The notes under the pieces are model-generated. The model was not told the origin of the DNA, did no database searches, and saw only the letters and a program-made list of their open reading frames with translations. Made by a program: the position numbers and the translations under genes. Shown piece after piece: positions 10,160-22,501 of a stretch of 64,000 bases of DNA. How positions within the stretch are numbered: position 1 is the first letter of the stretch; the number at the start of each line of letters is the position of its first letter. Source of the stretch: Moringa oleifera (taxonomy: Eukaryota; Streptophyta; Magnoliopsida; Brassicales; Moringaceae); the NCBI GenBank assembly GCA_021397835.1, contig JAJFZO010000034.1:6601001-6665000 (forward strand), read 5' to 3'.

Positions 10160-13100
10160 TCAACTGCCGCCAGCACTTCGTGGACTTGTACTGCTGGGAA
10201 TGGCAACTGAAGAAGAAAATCTTGAAACAAGCACAGCCTCATTGCTCACAGCCTTAGAGGCAGCCACCTCTTCCAAGCGCTTCCAGGTTGATTCCCGTTT
10301 CACCTGCAACTCTTTTTCCTTAACTTCATCCTCTAGAAATCTGACCAAGCACTCATCAAAGAGTGATTGATCTGCATCAGAAAATATCTTCCTCACATTC
10401 AGTGTTAGACTCTGAACTGCTTGGTTCCAGTGACTTCGGGTATTTCTCTCCAGAGCTGGGAAGATTATAGGCAGTATCACTTTGCGATTCTGGGTAATCA
10501 GATTTCTTATGTGATCATTGTTCCACAAAAACAGAGCACGTTCAGCAACCTGTCCAAGAAAAAGATACAACACGATTGTGAAACATAATCGAAATGTATA
10601 CGAGAATGTGCATTGTTCAGGTGGACATATATGACAGTCAATTATAAAATGACAAGCAAGACACTCCGTTTGGTATCAATCTCTGTTTCTTAACTGAACA
10701 AGTAATAATAGTCACAATGCATGTAAGTTCTACAAAGTCAATCTTTATCTATAATAATTTTACAAAGTACATCATTCTCCTACTAATTTCCCTTCATACC
10801 AGGATTAGATTAAACAATTTGATTATTACCTACTTCAACAGAGTTCACAAGTGCACAAAGTTCAGCAATAGCTCAAGATCAATCATAAAGTGAAAGGTGT
10901 TCCTTGACCCAGAACAGTATTAATCACACATCGATAAAACAAATTCTGAAGTTTAAGCCTTAACAGACCGAAAGGTATAGGCAGAGACTCATAACATCAA
11001 TTAGGAATTATGTCTAAGGTACAATGTAGAAGTCATGGCATGGGGTATAAATTTTCTGAACTATAGTCCAAATAAATATTGGGAGAATAACAGATTTCTA
11101 ACGGCCATACTAATTTCATCCACTTCCAAGCTTTGTATTCAAATATAAAGTCCAAGTCCTTAGTTCAAGCAGATGTGCCCAACTAGCATTGGAAAGGTTA
11201 TTACCCAATTTCCCAGTTTGAAATAGAGGCATGAGATCCACAGCTTCTATGGTGTAAAGCTGGTGCTGACACCCAAGATCATGATACAAGTCCAACTGAG
11301 ACATGCCCATTGATGACAATTTTCAGAGAAGAAATAGCTTTGATAAATAAAACCTGATATATTTTCTATAAACTCAAACTTGGAAATCTTGTTAGCAATC
11401 CAGTAAGAATCAACTGAAAGCCATGTCTTCATGAACCAGCTTACTCATTTCACAATCCTGTACAATTATGTTTTGTCCAAGGCCATACATGTACAAGGGT
11501 AGGACCCCCTAATGCCTTTGTAATTAATACATACATACATAAGTACATACATATATACATATGTACATGCAAACACACACACACACGTACGTACGTGCGT
11601 GCTGTCTGTGTGTGATTCTGATTCTGATAAAAGTCTCGTTTCAGGGCCAGTAAGAATTGATTGGAACCCATCTGTACGTACGTGCATGCATGTGTATGTG
11701 TGTGTCTGTGTGTTATTCTGATTCTGATAAAAGTCTCATTTCAGGGCCAGTGAGAATTGATTGGAACCCATCTGCATGTAACCAGCTTTGCAATAATCCA
11801 AGCTCCTCCATTCTCGTTACCCTGTATAATTATGCTTTGTCTCAGACCATATGGACAGTATCTCATTAAACTTAAACATGTATCTGTCGCACAAAATTCC
11901 ATCAGACTGCAAAAATCTCCACTCCAAACTAGTGCCCATCTTAATGTCAAATGGAAACTAGAAAATTTGAAGCTCCATCTACTATAATATATACTATTTT
12001 TATATTGCCTTCACTTACTGAACCTTACCAATAAATTCTGCCAAATCTTTAACTAGCAAATTATGTGAGTGTGTGACCAGGGCATAGTGTATTTGCGGGA
12101 TTATCTCTCTCTCTCTCTCCCCCCCCAATTTTTCCCTCCCATTTGAATCTTCATGTCCTAACACTACTCTACCTATTCCAGAGTCTCAACTATACTAAGG
12201 TAAGTAAAAATTAATCATGTTCATGATCCCTTTTGAACAGGAAAGAATGCTAAGTCGAGAAAACTGATCATGCTTACTTTTGGGCTATATATAAAAACAC
12301 GAACATTATCACTAACATTCAACAAAAATTGACAGAAAGCCTTGATTTTCAAAAGGGCAGTAATATCAGCACAAAAAGAACTTTTTCCTATAACAATTGA
12401 TAACATGAGCCAAAGCATAAAAGAACTAATTTTCATTCTAAAGTCAAATACATAAAGAAAAATTTATCATATCACGAGTTTATAAGTAATGATTTGCAAA
12501 TGGGCAACATTCGTAGTCAAATAAATATTCTACAGACTTCCTACCCCCCTTTCACAAAACAAAAACAACCCTTTACACCATCAAGAAGCTTTCACCTAAT
12601 GCCCATCACTTTTGACCTTTGGCTTACATATAGATTATCCTCCTACATTTCTTTTACCAGTCATGTGAAATCATCGCAGTCAGTTTTAGTAAAGGAAGAT
12701 GGCAACTCTGCCATTTGAAATGGGAGTTGCTAGGTGATATGAGCATTTCCACATTGCAATAATACTCTTGATCATTATAAAATTAAATTAGGAAAACCAT
12801 GATCAAGAAAAAACAATTAAACAAATAACAAATAATTCTTATCAAAAGGAAACAGAATGTTAAGATGTGGAATAATAGCCATCTAAACCTTGCACATATC
12901 CATATTCCACAGTGCTTCAGTCTTCTAGATGAACGCATCTAACTGTTTTTAATTAAATGTTTAATCATATTGAAAAGTTTGCATGGAAACAACTGATCTT
13001 GCAGGATACACTATTATTTGACCCAGAATTCGTTGTTCATACAAGAGAAGTATGGTACTATTCACGAATGCATAAGGGAATGGAGAAACCTTCTTACCAG

Positions 13101-15312
13101 ACATTACTTAACAAAAAAACTTCTATTAATGGACTGACGAATTGACTTAAATATCACAATCCATTAGAAGAATCCATCAAACTATTAACAGAAGCATTGA
13201 AGTCTCATACTTATACATCAAGATACAGAATGCTTCGAGAAACACTTACTTAGAACTATCATTAAAATTAACATTTTGCAAACATCAACCTTTGTGATAA
13301 CCATCTACTATTTTCTTAGCTGACTTGGTTACGGCTTCAAAAACAAAAGTGGAAGAAAACGTAGCACGATAGGGTACTCATGTGTGGATTTCAAGACAAT
13401 ATTTCCACATCTCTGAAAGTGAGAAAAGTTGTGTTGAAAAAATACGGTGGGTTTAAGCCTAAAAATTGACCAGAGGAGAAAAGTAAGATAGAGAATACAT
13501 TCCTATTATAGGCATTGTGTCAATGATAGAATAGGACTCCAAATAAGTAGTCAAAAACCATGAAAACTTCTTCAGATTGGTGGGGCTTGTCACTTCCTTG
13601 GAGCAAGACTTTACATTCAGCTTGTAATTAAATGGATCATAGAAGCAAAGTCAATGGAACAATAATTTGGAGTATCCTAAAGGAATGGTATATCCACAAG
13701 TAAAATCGAGATTTTGTTCATTTAGCTCAATTCTCTAAAGAGAGTAGTTCAACAGATTAATAATAGGAGTATACTAAACGCAAAGGTAAATTCAAACATG
13801 AAATACTTTTTGACAAGAATATTAAGAAAATATCAAATTACAATTATCATCTACTGAAAATGAATAGAAAAACCTCAATCTTTACTTTTATAATTGATTG
13901 AACGATACAAGAGACAAAGTAAAAGAAGGATATCTAGTTTTGATGACAAAACAAACAAGACAACTAAACACAAACACATATGCACATTTTGTGATAACAA
14001 AAATCTCCATTATGACGTATGCAGTTATTACCAGAAAAAAAATATAAAAATAACATGAAGTTCATACCTGAAAATGTGAACTGTTGAGACAGCGAGCAAT
14101 TTGACGAAACAGAGGGACCATGCACCGCTGAAATTCGGCTGCTTGGGTGGCTTCTAAAACTTCTTCCAGTTCACCAAGGAACATAACCTCCTTTGAACTA
14201 TTTGTTATGGGCCAATACTTTAAAAGACCTCGAATCACAGTATCAGCTAATTTGAAGTCTTTCTCCACAAATTGGGTGATGCAATAAGAAAGTTGTTGAT
14301 GGTACATTGAGACACATTTGGGTTTGTGAAGAGGAATCAAGGCCCGGACAAGAAAGAGCTTGTGCTCTTCCTTCAATGGCAAAGCAAACCCATTAATTAT
14401 ACTTCCCAAGATCTCAAGCAATTCTGCAATCCCATTGTGCTTCTCAGTCTCAAAAATGAACCTGTAGAAAATGTTGTTGATAGCTTTCCTAATAAAAGGT
14501 CGATGTACCATGAACTTCCCATAAATGCGGTGCAGTATGGTCTTTAAATACTCCCTCTCTCTTTGGTCCTCAGAATCAAACAAATCTAACAATCTCAACA
14601 CAAATGAATGGTCAATATATCTTTTAGCGAGCTTAGCATCTGTCTCAGTTGAAGCCACAAATCTGAGTAGAAGTTCATACACAATTTGAAGATGAGGCCA
14701 AGCAGGCTCCATAGTCGGTTCCTCCTCTTCTGGATCATACATTTCTAGAAGCTTATTATCATGATTTGAAGGAAATGTTCGAAACAGATTTGCTGCTACC
14801 ATCTTTGTGATTTCTTGCATTGCCATCTCATTGAACTTTGTTGTCACTGATGAAATATAGTCAACAAGCTCAAGCAACGTTTGCCGCTTGATTTCCTTCT
14901 CTTTGAGATTCTTCGATGGATCACTAAAATCAAAGACAACGCAACACATATTCAACTTCCTAATAAACAGATTTTGCTTCTCAGAGCTAGGAACATCCCG
15001 AAAACTTGGTAAAGCCTCATACACCGCGGAAGCTAACACAGGAGTCCCTTGAGTTGCAACAGGAGCTGATTTCTTCCCTTGATTGGGCTTATTTGTGGTT
15101 GATGCTTGTGGAGCCAGAGTCCCATTGTTGGAGCGTGAACTTGAGTTTGAAGATTTGGAAGAAGTTGTAGCTGGTTTCAAGCTATTAACTGAATTCGGGC
15201 CGAGAGGTGAGTTCACAGTCGAATGAACATTGACCCCTCCCTCACTGTTGGAGTCATTGTGCGAAGATTTTGAGGGTTTTCGAGGTAGTTTCCCCAATAT
15301 CTGTTTGATCAT
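10160..15312 (-). CDS. PP2A regulatory subunit B' (B56), zeta-like
   Basis: Serine/threonine protein phosphatase 2A regulatory B' subunit, which binds the scaffold and catalytic subunits and directs substrate choice. Exon 1 is 15312-14068 (donor CAG|GTATGA) and exon 2 is 10549-10160 (acceptor GGACAG|GTTGCT). The spliced protein has 544 aa, close to plant B' zeta. The N-terminus [20 protein letters not shown] is the hallmark of that subtype. A Ser/Asn-rich linker (about 20-80) is followed by the B56 HEAT-like repeat region, with [40 protein letters not shown] and, after the junction, [18 protein letters not shown]. The longer frame upstream ([10 protein letters not shown]...) is 5' UTR. The single 3.5 kb intron falls at the junction NSSHFQ|VAERAL. 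No break is seen; the gene looks functional. Confidence 0.95.
10550..14067 (-). other. Intron of the PP2A B' gene
   Basis: A 3.5 kb GT..AG intron. It holds a 100-bp tandem duplication with CA/TG-rich edges (11580-11790), a CT run at 12107-12119 and otherwise unremarkable AT-rich sequence. Small open frames within it have no recognisable product. Confidence 0.85.
11580..11785. repeat. 100-bp tandem duplication flanked by CA/TG and ACGT microsatellites
   Basis: The block attctgattctgataaaag...ggccagtaagaattgattgg...aacccatctg occurs at about 11615-11674 and again, with few differences, at about 11715-11774. The period is 100 bp. Each copy is preceded by (gtac/gtgc)n and (tg)n sequence. It lies in the PP2A B' intron. 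Confidence 0.85.
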
Positions 15313-15362
15313 ATCTATAAAAACTCTAAACCTGACCCCACTACTCCTAATGCACCCCAACA

Positions 15363-15920
15363 ATTATCAGCGGTTCCTACCTTGAAGACGCTCAGAATAT
15401 TAACATTTCCATAATTGATTATTTCAACATGAAGCAATGTGAAAAAATGTACATGCAAAAAATTGAAAACCTAATCAGGAGCTAATCCCCTAAGCGAGGC
15501 CGCATGCAATGACCCCAATCCAGAGAATTTTTTCAAGAGTAAATTCAATACTAGGAGACGCTGAAACGAAGAAAAGAGAAAAAGAAAATTGAATGGATGT
15601 AAGAGAGAAAACGACTTACATTGACAGCTTGAGTAAAGAGATCTGACAAAAGTGCGAGAAAACGAAAAAGATAAAGATGAAGAAAACCCTAGAAACCGGA
15701 GCTCCAGAGAGGATCTTTTAGGGATAAACCCTAAAACAAGCTCCTGTATTTCCGATCGAATAAGGAACAAAGAGAAAGAGGGGCAGGGAGGGAAATGAGT
15801 AGCATCAAGGCCCAAAATGAAATCGAACGAAAAACAGAAAAACAACTATCGCGAAACGAAATAGAAAATCTCCTTACTCTCTCTCTCTCTCTCTGTGTTT
15901 GGTCTTTAACTTTTTATACT
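15363..15920 (-). promoter_or_regulatory. 5' UTR and core promoter region of the PP2A B' gene
   Basis: Upstream of the ATG at 15312 the minus strand shows a likely 5' UTR intron, with donor CAAT|GTAAGTCG near 15617 and acceptor CGTTTCAG|CGTCTC near 15560. A (CT)n run at about 15880-15895 lies close to the expected transcription start, as is common in plant 5' UTRs. A 124-aa open frame in this stretch is Ser/Phe-rich and best explained as UTR. Confidence 0.55.
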
Positions 15921-17888
15921 AACAATCTCCCTCTCTCCCTCATTTTTGTGTTGTGTGCTAAGAATCTAAGATGACGAAAAATAGCCGGAAGGCAAAAATT
16001 GAAAGAAAAAAAATAAGATGACGGGGATTGTGAAATTACGATAGCGCACATCATCGAGGGATTTATTTACTATTTTACCGCTCACTTCAATGTGACGTCT
16101 CATAAAGGGGTTTTTGTAATATAAGGCAATGAATGTGATGCAAGTGGCCCAATACCATCATGACATCACGTAATTGGGAGTCTCAGGTGATTGGGTCCCA
16201 CAAGTGTATGTCTGCCATGGATCGGGTTGACCCTGTTTAGCTTGCCCACAGCAACCACTGAACTGACCCCAAAATGGCTTGCCCTTCAGTGCACTCCACT
16301 GAACTGACCCACCTTCCCCTATTGATTTGCAAGTCGCCCCAAATAAGTACAACGCATCTTTACCCTTCTCACCAAGGAAACCTGCTTTTCACGAGATTTC
16401 TCCCAAAATTTGTTCTTTTTAAAGTGATCTTATATATCATTAAATAACATATAAATTTATTATCTTGAGCCCATATCAGCCTTTGAACCATATTACCCAA
16501 TTCTCATTTCTCTCAAATTCCTCTCCACAATGATCTTTATTTGATCATCCCAATGCTTGGATGGACAGAACAGATACAATAATGCCGGCCACACTTTCTT
16601 ACAATTTTGAGATCAAATTGGCTGAAGTAGATCCTTCGCAAATATCACTCATGTGACACCTCCGACTTGGTTTTCATTTATTCAATAATCTTCTTCAAAA
16701 TTGGCCTTTTGCATTTGATCCTGTTGGAACGTTTCTAGTTGAGTAGAAATACAAGATTTTTAGTAGTCAAAGTTTCTTACCACACTATTGTGGAGATTGT
16801 TGTGTTGGCTAAACAAAGATCAACTTGAACTTCGAAAAAGTCTTTCTCCAAAGAAATTCCCACACCTTTATTCTGTTGTAACGCAAGACACAATCACAAA
16901 CGCTATCCAGAGTAGTCTTATTATCATAATTTTACAAAGAAAAAAAAATGTCATTCAACGTAAACAAAATCAGCAAAAATGCACAAACTATATCTGAGAC
17001 CTTGGGAGAGAAAGCAGGCCAAAGGTTTCAAGCAATATCCTACTCTACATAATGCCAATCTTTTGCAGCACACAACCACAACAAATAATACAGCAATGCA
17101 ATAACTGCTAGCTATTCTCTGTTGTGAATAGCAACTTTAGGGCCCCATCACACTTCTACTTCAATTATGGTTTGTACCCAATACATGACCCAAGGGCAGC
17201 TGCAGCCATAACAGAAAAACACAGACAAGTATAGACTAAAGTACCCAGAATTATTATTGCCCTACACCTACCTAAGACAAAAGTTCCACAAGCAGAAGTT
17301 GCTGAGATAATAAGATCAAATGCAAAAGGGGGACACAGCAGTTGCATTACTCTTCCAATTAAACCAGGGGAACAGTCAATGACAGGCCCATCAACCAGGT
17401 TGATCACTTAGATTCACCATGATCACCAAAACTGTTACAGATCTAAGGAGTAACAGAGTAACTGAGATTCATAATAAGCTTTTGCCCAACCGACAACCAC
17501 AGCCGCAAATGGTAAAAGACCCGGAAAAAAAAGGTGAGGGGAGGAGGGACTAAGACATACACTGTAACAATAACAAAAACAAATCCAAGGTTTTCCCTAA
17601 AATTTTAGTTCAATGTGCTGTTACGGGTTCACAGCTTAAGATAACTGCAGTTCTGTTTTTTTTTTTTTTTTTCACATAATGTACTTGAGAAAACCATAAG
17701 AAAAAAAGTCATCTCCAAAGTTCGGCACACACACAAACACTGGGACATGACAAGTTATATAAAGCCTCTGGTTTGTGCAAGCACAGTATCTTCTCTGCAC
17801 TGTACAATTCCACAACACATTGACAACAATCCTGGATCTACTGTGCAACAAAATAAGTACCTCCTCTGTATGCACTGCAGTTACTCAG
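15921..17888. other. Intergenic region between the PP2A B' and EBS-like genes
   Basis: The left part is the PP2A B' promoter side. The right part (roughly 17600-17888) is probably the 3' UTR of the EBS-like gene, including an 18-bp T run near 17655. No other gene or repeat is recognised. Confidence 0.5.
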
Positions 17889-20800
17889 TCATCTCTTCCT
17901 ACGCTTTGCTTCCACCTAGTATCAAAATCCAACACAAAACCCTGTTACATCACAAAAAGGAAGGAAAGAAAAGGCAATTGCACATTCTTCTTTAATATGA
18001 TTTGAGGTGCAACATAGAAATGATGCTTTAACCCATTAATTGATAATCCTTAGACAGTCAACATAGGGAGCATGTGCAATTTGTTTACCGCACTACTCTA
18101 CAGTATCCTAAAAACTGTACAAGATAAGTCCATGGCATGAATAGCACTCGGTAATTCTTATTACACCATCTTGTCATCTTTAGCACCACATTTTCAAAGG
18201 GTACTGGTAATTTGATAGACAGAGTGTTCGTCCACACAAGAATCTGAACATCACACCAAAAAATGGCCTCTCCAAACCCATGTTGGTGAAGACAAAAGTT
18301 AATAAGACGCTATTGCTTAATGATTTGAGAGCATCACAAAGACTGTCATGTGATGTATTCACTCTTCGTTGTATCACAAATGAGCTAATCAAGGTGGTGT
18401 ATTACCACCAAATGCAAGACCAATCCTAGTCTTTCATGGAAGAGAAAGGAAAAGAAGTACAGTTGTGTATCCAACCACAAAATAAACAGTTTTCCTATTG
18501 TTCCTTTAAAGATTCCACAGAATTCATTTCTGGAAGTAAAAGTAAATAAAATTGACAAATTAGACAAAACATGAGGGGAAGAGGAGCAATTACAAACTAT
18601 ACATGCAGACTTCATCTTTACCCTGAAGAACTTGTGCTAACATTGACACAATAGCATTAAGAGCATTGCCACTGGATACACCCCATGAAATGGAAATTTA
18701 CAGAAAATAGACAAAAACAGATGCCTTCAGATATACTCACACCTGATACTAACATCGAATCAAAATTAGATAGGTTTGGAAGGTAAGCTCCAATGGTTTG
18801 TAAGAAATCTATGATTACACTCAAGATATACAAAAGTAACCATTAAAACTCCATCCTGTTTACCATAAACATGAGAAAGAGAGGAACAGATATTTGTAAA
18901 GATATTGACCTGTGGTCCAACCCCGAAAGGTGAAAAATGACTCTCAAATCTTAGATACTTTGGGAAAATCCACATGATACAGACAACTTAGATAGGAGTA
19001 GCTTTTCTCTTGATAAGATTACTACAAGAACACACCATTTCTATGCAACATTTTACCATATCAAGCACAGAAAATACCATTACAGCAATCTGTATAATCT
19101 CTTTCACTTAACCGAATCAAATAACGTAAACATGTCTCACCTTAGCCTCAGTAGATGGTGATACAGGGAAAACATTCAAAGATCTTTTGGCATCATCATC
19201 AGATGAACAGTCAGAACATAAGAAGTGATCTAACTTCTTTGCTTCTTCAATGGTCATACCCATACAAGAAGGATGAAACCTGCAATATCATAGCATAAGT
19301 AAGCAGGAGCATGATTATTATATTTTAATTATAAAAATTATAGAAGTACTATTCAATCCGGAAACATTAAGGATACTCATGCAATTATTAACAAGAAATA
19401 TAAGGAACAACAAGAAGACAAATGCATGCACATGAATCCACGTTCACGGATGCACATACAGTCACACGCACCCATGTGCATGCATACACATGGAGTTCCT
19501 TTTACATGGTTTTCTTTCAAAATTCAAACTCAGCAGCCACAAAACCATCTTGCAAGTCAATATACTCATGACTCCCAGAGGTAATGTCTCAAATGACATT
19601 CTCGGCTTTTTTCATGAATTCAGTCAGCTGATTTCTAAACAGCTTTTGCTATATCATCTTTATAAAGAAGAATTTATTGAGAAATTGGACACAATAAGGT
19701 GCAAGCAACACCATAAAAACAAACTTATTCACATCAATCAGACAGCTTTTATAAAACAGCTTCTTGTTGTTCAATCTCTATAAAGATGTATTAAATGTGA
19801 ATTTGAAGAGTGAAAAGAAAAAAAAAAGGGAAAATGCAATTCAAGGTTTAGTCTTTCAAGTTCCAAAATCACTTCTTCTATGACGCACACAAACTAATAG
19901 GTTCAAGCAACTCCGCAAACAAACTTATTCATGCCAACCAGTCAGTCAATTTCTACATAACACTAGGTCAGTGAATTTTATAGAGATGAACCATATATGA
20001 GACTTGACACATCGCATGGTAAGTTGAGGGTTAATGTGTTATCCTATCCCCACAATGCCAAAGCAAGAGACAGACTTTTTAAAAAGCAATGTAAGATGAT
20101 ACTATAATCAAAACTAGAATTTCTGATCACAAAAATAATCAGAACTAGAACCAACAAAATTTTCTGACTTTTCACGAGGGTGGTTCCGATTTTGTCGATA
20201 ATATATTTGAATGAACAAAGTTTCGTTCAAGATGAACTCATGAAAAGGTCAAGTACCATATAGCACAGCTTTCACAGCAATTTTCATATGTTGGTTCATG
20301 CTTTAATTTTTCATGCTATATCTTGGTTCATGCTTTATAATAATGAGCATAGTAGACATTACATAAATTTAATACAATTTAATGTCTCGAGATCTACATA
20401 ATTGAACAAAGAGACTCTCCTCATGTATGATTGATTAAATAAACAACAAAGTATTATTGCCCTCTCAAAGCACCAATACAAACTAAAATCTTTGTCCACC
20501 AATACAAACTAAAATCTTTGTCCAAAGGTTTACCTCTTTTGAGGTATCTCCAGCTCAATAACTACGAGATTCTAGATTGAGACCTGATAAGAATATCATA
20601 TCAAGTATTGGGATACAATGAATTGCAGATGTGAAGTTGCAAAACTAAGTGTAGAGCAATCAGCAACTATTAACTTGGAATCAGTGAACTAAGAGAAGAG
20701 AAGGAGCTCTTTAATAAATATAATCCCAATATGTTAATAGGGCCAGAAACAATCTAACCAAAGGAAAATAGACAGAGATTGATCGAACCACACTAAACTT

Positions 20801-22217
20801 CAAATTTAATTTGGGAATCAAAAATAATAATAAAAAAAAATAAAGAAAACATAAGAACTGCACATGCCAAAAGGGCCAAAGTTGATCTAGTACATCCCAT
20901 TTCTCTGGCATATTTGCTTTGCATGAGCCACTTTTTGCTCCTTATAAATTAAGACTATCTAGGAAGTAAATTCCCCAAGAAAACATATAGAATATGATGA
21001 AACTTACGGGACCTGCTACTAACTTATATCTGGAAAGTTTAACATGAGTCGTTCATTAAGTTAATGCAATTCATGCAAATCACATGATCGGAAACATGTC
21101 AAAATAACACTTTCTATGCATCATGCCACAAGCTTCATTAATCGCGTTAAATTTAAAAGCAAGTCAAAGGCACTTTAAATCAGTCATAAGCAGAGCACAC
21201 CTGAATGTCCAACAACAGCAACAGACAGTAACAATCTTCCAAAACACCTACCTACTGCACCAATCAGACCTTCCCATCATTTTCAAAGTTTCATCAAACT
21301 TACACATCTTAAAGTGGTCTTTTGATAAATTAAACTGATAATTAATACCATGCTGAAAACACAAGAAGCTCTTTTTAATCAGTGAATCATGCGCAAGCCA
21401 ACTAAGTGGTTTCAAAACTAAGGGCTCTTATCATACTTTACATATGCTGCCACTGAAAATGGCAGCAAGGCTTGACTGTGGGAGATAAAAGAACATCAGA
21501 TAGAACAAGCCAAATTCATTTACAACATATGCAGCTCCAGTTGTTGGAAAAATCACTAACAGAAACAAATGCAATCAACTGACAGACAGGGGAAGAAACT
21601 ACAATTTGACATATATCCATAAGTACAAAATGAAATGTATGCAACAGATACCAATCCTTGCATCCCTCGCACTGCACCATGAGGTCATCTGGGTTATAGG
21701 GCATCTCGCATTTACAATACCTTCAAAATCAAAACCAAAGCCCATTACTTCAAAGAAACCAATCACCAAAAGCACTCAAAGAGCACCACCAATAAACATC
21801 AATCAAAATTCAATGAAAACCAACAACCAAAAACGGAGAAGAAATCAAAGCCAACTCACACAGCCACACGGTCTGGTGTGAAACCGCCTGTGGCAGCCTT
21901 ATATTCAAATCGACAAAAGTAATCCTCAGCCCCGACATTCTCCAGCTTAGTGTAGTTCTTGAAAGAGTGCACGGTGCACTTCCCTTCAATGGTGTGTGCA
22001 CTCTGCACATCATAGTGGTCCGACAGGAACAGTTCCTTTGCTCCATGGAACTGCCTCCTCCCTCCAATCGACTCCTCAGGCCGATAGTACCATCTAACGC
22101 GAACCTTCACGTTGTTCCGGTGATCGGCCTCGATCTTCTCAACACGCGCCACGTAAGGCGGCTTGTCGGAATCTGAAGGTCTCATCAACACAGTATCACC
22201 AGCTGCAAGAAACAACC

Positions 22218-22252
<35 letters not shown>

Positions 22253-22501
22253 TTTTGTAGTAAGACAAGGTTAATAATTTCTAGGTTTTTGGACTTAAAA
22301 ACGAAACAAAAGGAAAAAAGAAGAAATTCCGCGTCTTGAAAATTAGAGATGAGATTGAGAAATTTTGGGCTCTTGGAGTTAGAAATGAGAAAACCAGAAT
22401 CTAGGTGTTACAGAGAAAGTGAGAGTACGTCTAACAACTTTGTTGGTGCCTTTGATGGTGTAAGAGTCAAGGTCCTTTTTGCCGGGTTTGGTCTTGGCCA
22501 T
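17889..22501 (-). CDS. EBS: BAH-PHD histone reader, EBS/SHL family (EBS-like)
   Basis: Nuclear chromatin reader. In Arabidopsis, EBS and SHL bind H3K27me3 through the BAH domain and H3K4me2/3 through the PHD finger and repress flowering. Five exons: 22501-22429, 22202-21860, 21720-21652, 19279-19141 and 17915-17889, all GT..AG, giving 216 aa. Exon 1 encodes [20 protein letters not shown]. The BAH domain (about 26-138) contains [20 protein letters not shown] and [20 protein letters not shown]. The PHD finger (about 139-190) has the full Cys4-His-Cys3 set: [20 protein letters not shown], then DWFHPSCMG and HFLCSDC. The C-terminus VEAKRRKR is a basic nuclear-targeting tail. The exon 1/2 junction codon reads Pro where EBS proteins I recall have Ala. 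The protein is slightly shorter than Arabidopsis EBS at the N-terminus. The gene looks intact. Confidence 0.93.
17916..19140 (-). other. Last intron of the EBS-like gene
   Basis: A 1.2 kb intron separates the penultimate exon from a 27-bp terminal exon that encodes only VEAKRRKR and the stop. Nothing else is recognised in it. Confidence 0.8.
19280..21651 (-). other. Third intron of the EBS-like gene
   Basis: A 2.4 kb intron that splits the PHD finger after KDW. It contains a perfect 26-bp tandem pair near 20471-20522 (unit beginning caccaatacaaactaaaatc). No other repeat or gene is recognised. Confidence 0.8.
20471..20522. repeat. Perfect 26-bp tandem duplication
   Basis: caccaatacaaactaaaatc plus tttgtc occurs twice head to tail without a mismatch, in the third intron of the EBS-like gene. 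The identity points to a recent slippage event. Confidence 0.85.
22222..22248. repeat. (GA)n microsatellite
   Basis: About 13 GA dinucleotides lie in the first intron of the EBS-like gene, 20 bp upstream of its exon 2 acceptor on the minus strand, where they act as a CT-rich pyrimidine tract. Confidence 0.95.

Noticed and set aside
15471..15845. 124-codon Phe/Ser-rich frame upstream of the PP2A B' gene
   Set aside because: Covers the 5' UTR with a likely intron; composition is that of CT-rich leader sequence.
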